Shown here in pieces: positions 18,861-22,129 of a stretch of 22,129 nt of DNA. The notes under the pieces were generated by a model, which was given only the letters and a program-made list of their open reading frames with translations, did not search any database and was not told where the DNA came from. Source of the DNA: a virus. The stretch lies in the IMG/VR virus record IMGVR_UViG_3300022690_000526, positions 1-22,129 of that record. One strand, written 5' to 3'. The translations under genes were made by a program, and so were the position numbers. Position 1 is the first letter of the stretch. Each line of letters begins with the position of its first letter.

Positions 18861-19583
18861 TTAAATGTCCTCACCTTGGATTGTTGAGAAAATATCCAAA
18901 GAACCTATCGATCGTTGAGTCCTAATAACACGCAACGTCCCCGTTGATGTTACCGGAACAGGCAACGCCGGATCAAATATAACAGATCCGCCGGTATCTC
19001 TTTGGGTAAATCTTACCGCTTTTGTTACTAGGGAAGCAAGCGGCCCTGATTGCACTTCAACTTTCATACGGCCGGAACCAGAGAAGTCAACCCTCTTACA
19101 CAAGAAAGTAGTATTGACAACTGTGTAATCGTGGTTAGATGTGGCCCCTTTCGCAACCGACGCAGCAGTGTCAAAATCATTTACTTCTGTCCCACTTGAA
19201 ACAATCGCCGGATTAGTATTAATTGATCCATCAGCATTAATTGTCAATCGACGGGTATCATCCGCATCATCAACAATAACCTGAAGCATGACACGTTCCG
19301 GTGTCATACGTGCTAAACCGATTCTACCTTCGGTAACGGTCGGTACCGCGGTTTCCTCAACAATGAAACCTTGTGCATTGACTTTACTGGTGTCAAGAGT
19401 AAACTCAATTGAATTATCAACAAATGCGGTTTCTAATGTAACTGTTGCGTTAACATCTAACGCCCCTCCGGTGATAGTTGCAACATTACCACCGTTGTCA
19501 GCAATCTGAATAAATACTACATTAGATGCTGTGTTTTCTGATTCATTACGTGATATTTCTGTTTTGATTTCTCCGTCAGCCAT
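18861..19583 (-). CDS. Beta-rich probable virion surface protein (240 aa)
   Basis: A strong RBS (AAGGAGGG) precedes ATG 19583. The 240 residues have an N-terminal strand block (NVVFIQIADNGGNVATITGGALDVNA), a middle part (VDNSIEFTLDTSKVNAQGFIVEE, RVMLQVIVDDADDTRRLTIN) and a C-terminal jelly-roll-like domain (HDYTVVNTTFLCKRVDFSGSGRMKVEVQSG). It is Asp/Asn/Thr/Val-rich without catalytic residues, typical of phage tail-tip, baseplate or head-decoration proteins. The C-terminal part has the same type of strand order as the neighbouring proteins, so the cluster may share a common fold. Confidence 0.7.
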   Translation of the reverse strand: MADGEIKTEISRNESENTASNVVFIQIADNGGNVATITGGALDVNATVTLETAFVDNSIEFTLDTSKVNAQGFIVEETAVPTVTEGRIGLARMTPERVMLQVIVDDADDTRRLTINADGSINTNPAIVSSGTEVNDFDTAASVAKGATSNHDYTVVNTTFLCKRVDFSGSGRMKVEVQSGPLASLVTKAVRFTQRDTGGSVIFDPALPVPVTSTGTLRVIRTQRSIGSLDIFSTIQGEDI

Positions 19584-19869
19584 TTGGCCCTCCTTGTTTG
19601 GTTATGTTTGTTATGTCGATTACCTCATGGCTGCCAAACCCCTCAAGAGTATCTTTTTTCATTATTAACGCTGCTACTTCACGTTCCAACATTATTTCTG
19701 CTGCCTTCATTTTCTTAATTGTACCATTTTGAAATTTTTCAAGATCAGCTTTAACCCGAGCAAGCTGATATTTCTTTTCTGCAATTTGTTCATCAATAAG
19801 CAACCGATGGACTTCAATTGTCGGATCGGCCAAGTTTCCGCCGTATGGTACCATGTCTGTATCGCCCAT
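19576..19869 (-). CDS. Helical coiled-coil protein in virion cluster (97 aa)
   Basis: The start at ATG 19869 overlaps the previous stop in TAATG; an upstream ATG at 19884 would lie within the previous gene. The 97 residues have a helical coiled coil at about 22-75 (IDEQIAEKKYQLARVKADLEKF, IKKMKAAEIMLEREVAAL), Lys/Glu-rich, then a polar tail IDITNITKQGG. It sits between two beta-rich proteins, so it may be a stalk or oligomerisation partner. No family recognised. Confidence 0.65.
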   Translation of the reverse strand: MGDTDMVPYGGNLADPTIEVHRLLIDEQIAEKKYQLARVKADLEKFQNGTIKKMKAAEIMLEREVAALIMKKDTLEGFGSHEVIDITNITKQGGPNG

Positions 19870-20279
19870 TATGCGTATCCCCAAATGGTTGCTCTAAAAT
19901 CTTCAAATGCCCCACTACGAAAGTGTTCTACCTTAACTGTTATTACATCAAGCGCAATTAACAAATGAGCCGAACCGATCCAACTCCACTTACCATTTCT
20001 ATGTTCTGTTCGATATTCTTCAATTTCTGTTCCATTCTTTTCTAATGTCCATTTGGCTCGAGCCGTACCGCTAAAACGAATGAGAACAAGATGCTCAAAA
20101 CTACTTCCTACAAATGCTTGGCTAACAACGGTTGTTGGAGTCGTATCCGGAACTAAGAGTCCGGTACCCGTTTTTAAAAATGTCGTTTCAGATACACCTA
20201 AAACGGTAACTGGTATTGGTTCGCCGTCACCCGGAACCTCTATTTGTTGTGGGCCTCCTTCGTATCCGCCGCTTCCCAT
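19869..20279 (-). CDS. Beta-rich probable virion protein (136 aa)
   Basis: The 136 residues begin with a Gly/Pro-rich N-terminal arm (MGSGGYEGGPQQIEVPGDGEPIPV), as in proteins that dock on a virion by an extended strand. A beta-sandwich-like domain (SSFEHLVLIRFSGTARAKWTLEKNG, WIGSAHLLIALDVITVKVEHF, FRATIWGYA) follows. The last strand is typical of a jelly-roll closing strand. It is coupled by TAATG to the next gene. There is no homology I can name, only fold-type and context. Confidence 0.65.
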   Translation of the reverse strand: MGSGGYEGGPQQIEVPGDGEPIPVTVLGVSETTFLKTGTGLLVPDTTPTTVVSQAFVGSSFEHLVLIRFSGTARAKWTLEKNGTEIEEYRTEHRNGKWSWIGSAHLLIALDVITVKVEHFRSGAFEDFRATIWGYA

Positions 20280-20280
20280 T

Positions 20281-20694
20281 TTAAATCCTCACGTATGTTA
20301 ATTCGGCCCTCGTTAATTGTGTGCCCGGATCATTAATTCCGGATCCGGTTAATAAAAGTCTTGAATATTTTGTTACAACAGGGTTAAATGCAACAAAATG
20401 TATAAATGAATCCTCAATCTTTTCAATTAAAGTCCCGGCATTTTCCGGCACAACAAAATTAGAATCCACCGATTGTTCAATTGCCGGTCGATCATTACTT
20501 TGTTCAAATGCAACTGCAACCTCAATTGGCCCGGGCGATGAAAATTGAACCAATAAACCAAAAGCTGATTCCTGTGTCATAGGTAGTGATACTGTTCTAC
20601 CTTCGGTTAAACTTGCTACGTCAACCGGAGTATTATTTTTTCCTTGAATCTTTAACCAATCTATTAAAATTACTGCTGTAATTTCTTCGGTCAC
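20281..20694 (-). CDS. Beta-rich probable virion protein (137 aa)
   Basis: The start is GTG at 20694 in a GTGA overlap with the coiled-coil gene, after GGAGGG. The 137 residues are strand-rich throughout (FGLLVQFSSPGPIEVAVAF, SFIHFVAFNPVVTKYSRLLLTG, ending RAELTYVRI). 'LIEKIEDSFIHFVAFNP' recalls the same strand pairing as the next downstream protein, so the two may be paralogues or partners of a hetero-oligomer. It is probably a tail or capsid surface component. Confidence 0.65.
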   Translation of the reverse strand: MTEEITAVILIDWLKIQGKNNTPVDVASLTEGRTVSLPMTQESAFGLLVQFSSPGPIEVAVAFEQSNDRPAIEQSVDSNFVVPENAGTLIEKIEDSFIHFVAFNPVVTKYSRLLLTGSGINDPGTQLTRAELTYVRI

Positions 20695-21584
20695 GGCTGC
20701 CCTCCATATTTTGCTTCTAATCCCTGAACAAGTTTTAAACGAGTTTGAACATCTGTAGAAAGCGCTCTATTTGCTTTTTCACGTACCGACACTTGATGTT
20801 CCCTATTAGTAACAACTGCATCAGTTTCTTTTAATTGCGCTGCATATTTTTGATTCTCCGCAAATTCTTTTTCAAATTGATCCTTTTTCTCTTTTGCAAT
20901 AACCGCATCCGCTTGTACTCGCTTGTATTCCTCTATACAGGTGTTCAAATCTTTAATTTGAGCAGCTATCTCATCAACGCGCGCATCATGCTGTTTAATC
21001 TTAACATCGAGATCCTTTAATAAATTTTCATTTCTTTGATTCAATTCCGCTTGTTTATCAATTTTAATTTGAAGATGGGCTTGTAATTCCTTAATCTTAA
21101 CTTCTCGATCTTTGATAGAATCTCTTAAAGAATCTAAATATACTTCTGTGTTTGCTGTAATCTGCTGTTGACTAATTGTTTCATTAGATAATTTAATCAA
21201 TTCATTTTCTTGCTCAATCACATTTTTTTTATCATCTTCAATACTGATCGCGGTAGTTTCTAACCCCGTTGCTTGCTCATCAAGTTTAATCTGAATATCA
21301 AGCATACGTTTCCTATGGCTTTGACATTCCATTTCAAATGCGTTTTTCTTTTGATTCAATTCAATATAAAGGTTGGCGACCTCAACTTTATGTTTATCAT
21401 AAATTTCTTGTAAGACGTTCTTAATGCCTGACTTTTCAGATTGTAATGATTCAATTTCAGTGTTATGGGCTTTGATCACATTTAAAAGTCGATCCACTTC
21501 CTGACCATACCGACGCACTTTCTTTTCATCCGGAATAACCGGAGTCTGCGAGGTCGCCTTATTTCCTTTATCATATCCGCCCAT
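20691..21584 (-). CDS. Long coiled-coil protein (297 aa)
   Basis: The ATG is about 8 bases after the previous stop, with AAGGAAATT as a modest RBS. The 297 residues are almost entirely heptad-repeat helix from about 20 to 285 (ERLLNVIKAHNTEIESLQSEKSG type segments, VKIKELQAHLQIKID, LNQRNENLLKDLDVKIKQ), with a Gly-rich first 18 residues and GGQP at the end. It contains few prolines and alternating Lys/Glu. The extended length (about 40 nm if one rod) suits a stalk or spacer in the virion, or an internal scaffold. Tape measure proteins are usually much longer, so I do not call it that. Confidence 0.7.
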   Translation of the reverse strand: MGGYDKGNKATSQTPVIPDEKKVRRYGQEVDRLLNVIKAHNTEIESLQSEKSGIKNVLQEIYDKHKVEVANLYIELNQKKNAFEMECQSHRKRMLDIQIKLDEQATGLETTAISIEDDKKNVIEQENELIKLSNETISQQQITANTEVYLDSLRDSIKDREVKIKELQAHLQIKIDKQAELNQRNENLLKDLDVKIKQHDARVDEIAAQIKDLNTCIEEYKRVQADAVIAKEKKDQFEKEFAENQKYAAQLKETDAVVTNREHQVSVREKANRALSTDVQTRLKLVQGLEAKYGGQP

Positions 21585-21591
21585 AATTTCC

Positions 21592-22017
21592 TTAAACTGC
21601 TGTAGGTTGCATTATTTCCGCATTTGCAATAGCATTTGTGATAACCTCTAACACATCAAACATTTCATCAGTATTTGGCCATCCCGTATTACCATCGATC
21701 GAATTTTTAATCACATCGAGATCACTTCTATTAGCGATCAAGTCACCTGTTGCAACCGATTTTTTAAGATTTCTAATAACTTGGCGAAAACCTTTTAGCG
21801 CTTGAAATCCACATTCTCGATTCGCTCCGTTAATTGCAGCTTCGGACAAAAACGCAAATACCTCCGCTCCTGTTCGCAACTTAAATCCAACTTTGTCAAA
21901 TTCGGCATCCGGATTTTTTGGATCCTTTTCGGTCGGTACTCGCCTTCTAATGTACCCGCCATTTGGCGTTGCCTTACTTACATCAATATTCATATTTACT
22001 TTGTATTGTTTACTCAT
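21592..22017 (-). CDS. Helical phage protein of unknown function (141 aa)
   Basis: The ATG at 22017 follows GAAAGGAAGG. The 141 residues have a beta-like N-terminal part (YKVNMNIDVSKATPNGGYIRRRV), then a helical core (TGAEVFAFLSEAAINGANRE, GFQALKGFRQVIRNLKK, DLDVIKNSIDG, DEMFDVLEVITNAIANAEI). The family is not recognised. Position upstream of the coiled-coil and surface proteins suggests a virion-assembly or tail-associated role. Confidence 0.65.
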   Translation of the reverse strand: MSKQYKVNMNIDVSKATPNGGYIRRRVPTEKDPKNPDAEFDKVGFKLRTGAEVFAFLSEAAINGANRECGFQALKGFRQVIRNLKKSVATGDLIANRSDLDVIKNSIDGNTGWPNTDEMFDVLEVITNAIANAEIMQPTAV

Positions 22018-22052
22018 GTTCGCTGCCTTCCTTTCATTTGTGCTGGTTTTGT

Positions 22053-22129
22053 TTACAAATTCGCCGCTGCGGCTGCCGCATCAATGTCCTTTTGAACTCG
22101 TGTTTTAACGGTATTATCCCGAACCCAAT
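22053..22129 (-). CDS. C-terminal end of an upstream gene (partial)
   Basis: An open minus-strand frame enters from the right edge and ends at TAA (22053-22055). The visible 24 residues read VRDNTVKTRVQKDID, then six alanines, then NL. Only this alanine-rich tail is visible, so the product cannot be named. It is 35 bp before the next start and belongs to the same operon. Confidence 0.65.
   Translation of the reverse strand, partial: WVRDNTVKTRVQKDIDAAAAAANL

Noticed and set aside
20053-20301. Plus-strand open frames within the virion cluster
   Set aside because: They oppose coupled minus-strand genes with good RBS sites and have proline/serine-rich compositions typical of antisense shadows.
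1-22129. CRISPR arrays, insertion sequences, attachment sites
   Set aside because: No regularly spaced repeats, transposase, integrase or matching flanking repeats were seen.

Overview
The window is a stretch of a tailed double-stranded DNA phage (Caudoviricetes) or prophage. The evidence is tightly packed short genes, many ATGA, TAATG and GTGA start/stop overlaps, purine-rich Shine-Dalgarno sites, a phage replication module, and a separate block of virion and lysis-type genes on the other strand. Base composition is AT-rich and TGA is an ordinary stop. The module made of DUF2800 nuclease, DUF2815 ssDNA-binding protein, family A DNA polymerase, primase-polymerase/VapE helicase and SNF2 helicase is best known from Firmicute phages, but the host cannot be fixed from sequence alone. 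Terminase, portal, major capsid and integrase are not in this window.

Layout. 67-1953 (+) holds small early genes, several of them frameshifted. 1967-2227 has a candidate promoter and a small excisionase/MerR-like DNA-binding protein. 2205-4293 is a primase-polymerase fused to a VapE-type helicase, interrupted by one frameshift. 4290-6838 contains small accessory genes and a two-domain nucleotide-metabolism protein. 6756-8066 is an SNF2-type helicase. 8063-9752 holds more small genes, including a second nucleoside deoxyribosyltransferase-like protein. 9752-15243 is the replication/recombination core: DUF2800, a membrane coiled-coil protein, DUF2815, a tRNA-Leu-like element, DNA polymerase, a DPPY methyltransferase, a RuvC-like resolvase and an HNH protein. 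The plus-strand operon then meets a minus-strand operon (15219 to beyond 22129) with a 25-bp convergent overlap. Read right to left, the minus operon gives an alpha-helical protein, a long coiled-coil protein, a run of beta-rich probable virion proteins, a spanin-like protein, a calcineurin-type metallophosphoesterase, a winged-helix protein and small membrane proteins ending in a holin-like protein.

How the genes fit together. The primase/VapE protein would prime and unwind, the polymerase would copy, DUF2815 would coat ssDNA, and DUF2800, the SNF2 helicase, the RuvC-like resolvase and the HNH protein would handle recombination and DNA ends. The two nucleotide-metabolism genes would adjust the dNTP pool. 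The minus-strand block is the late part (virion decoration, lysis).

Most notable observations: (1) five single-base frameshifts in the first 2.4 kb, each at a homopolymer of at least six bases and each repaired by removing one base; (2) a tRNA-Leu-like element with an internal imperfect duplication directly before the DNA polymerase gene, and a perfect 12-bp hairpin just inside that gene; (3) a fused dNTP pyrophosphohydrolase/deoxyribosyltransferase with a perfect internal ribosome-binding site at the domain junction; (4) a battery of small beta-rich virion-type proteins. No CRISPR array or recognisable defence island is present. Once the small genes below are included, no stretch over 300 bases lacks a gene.
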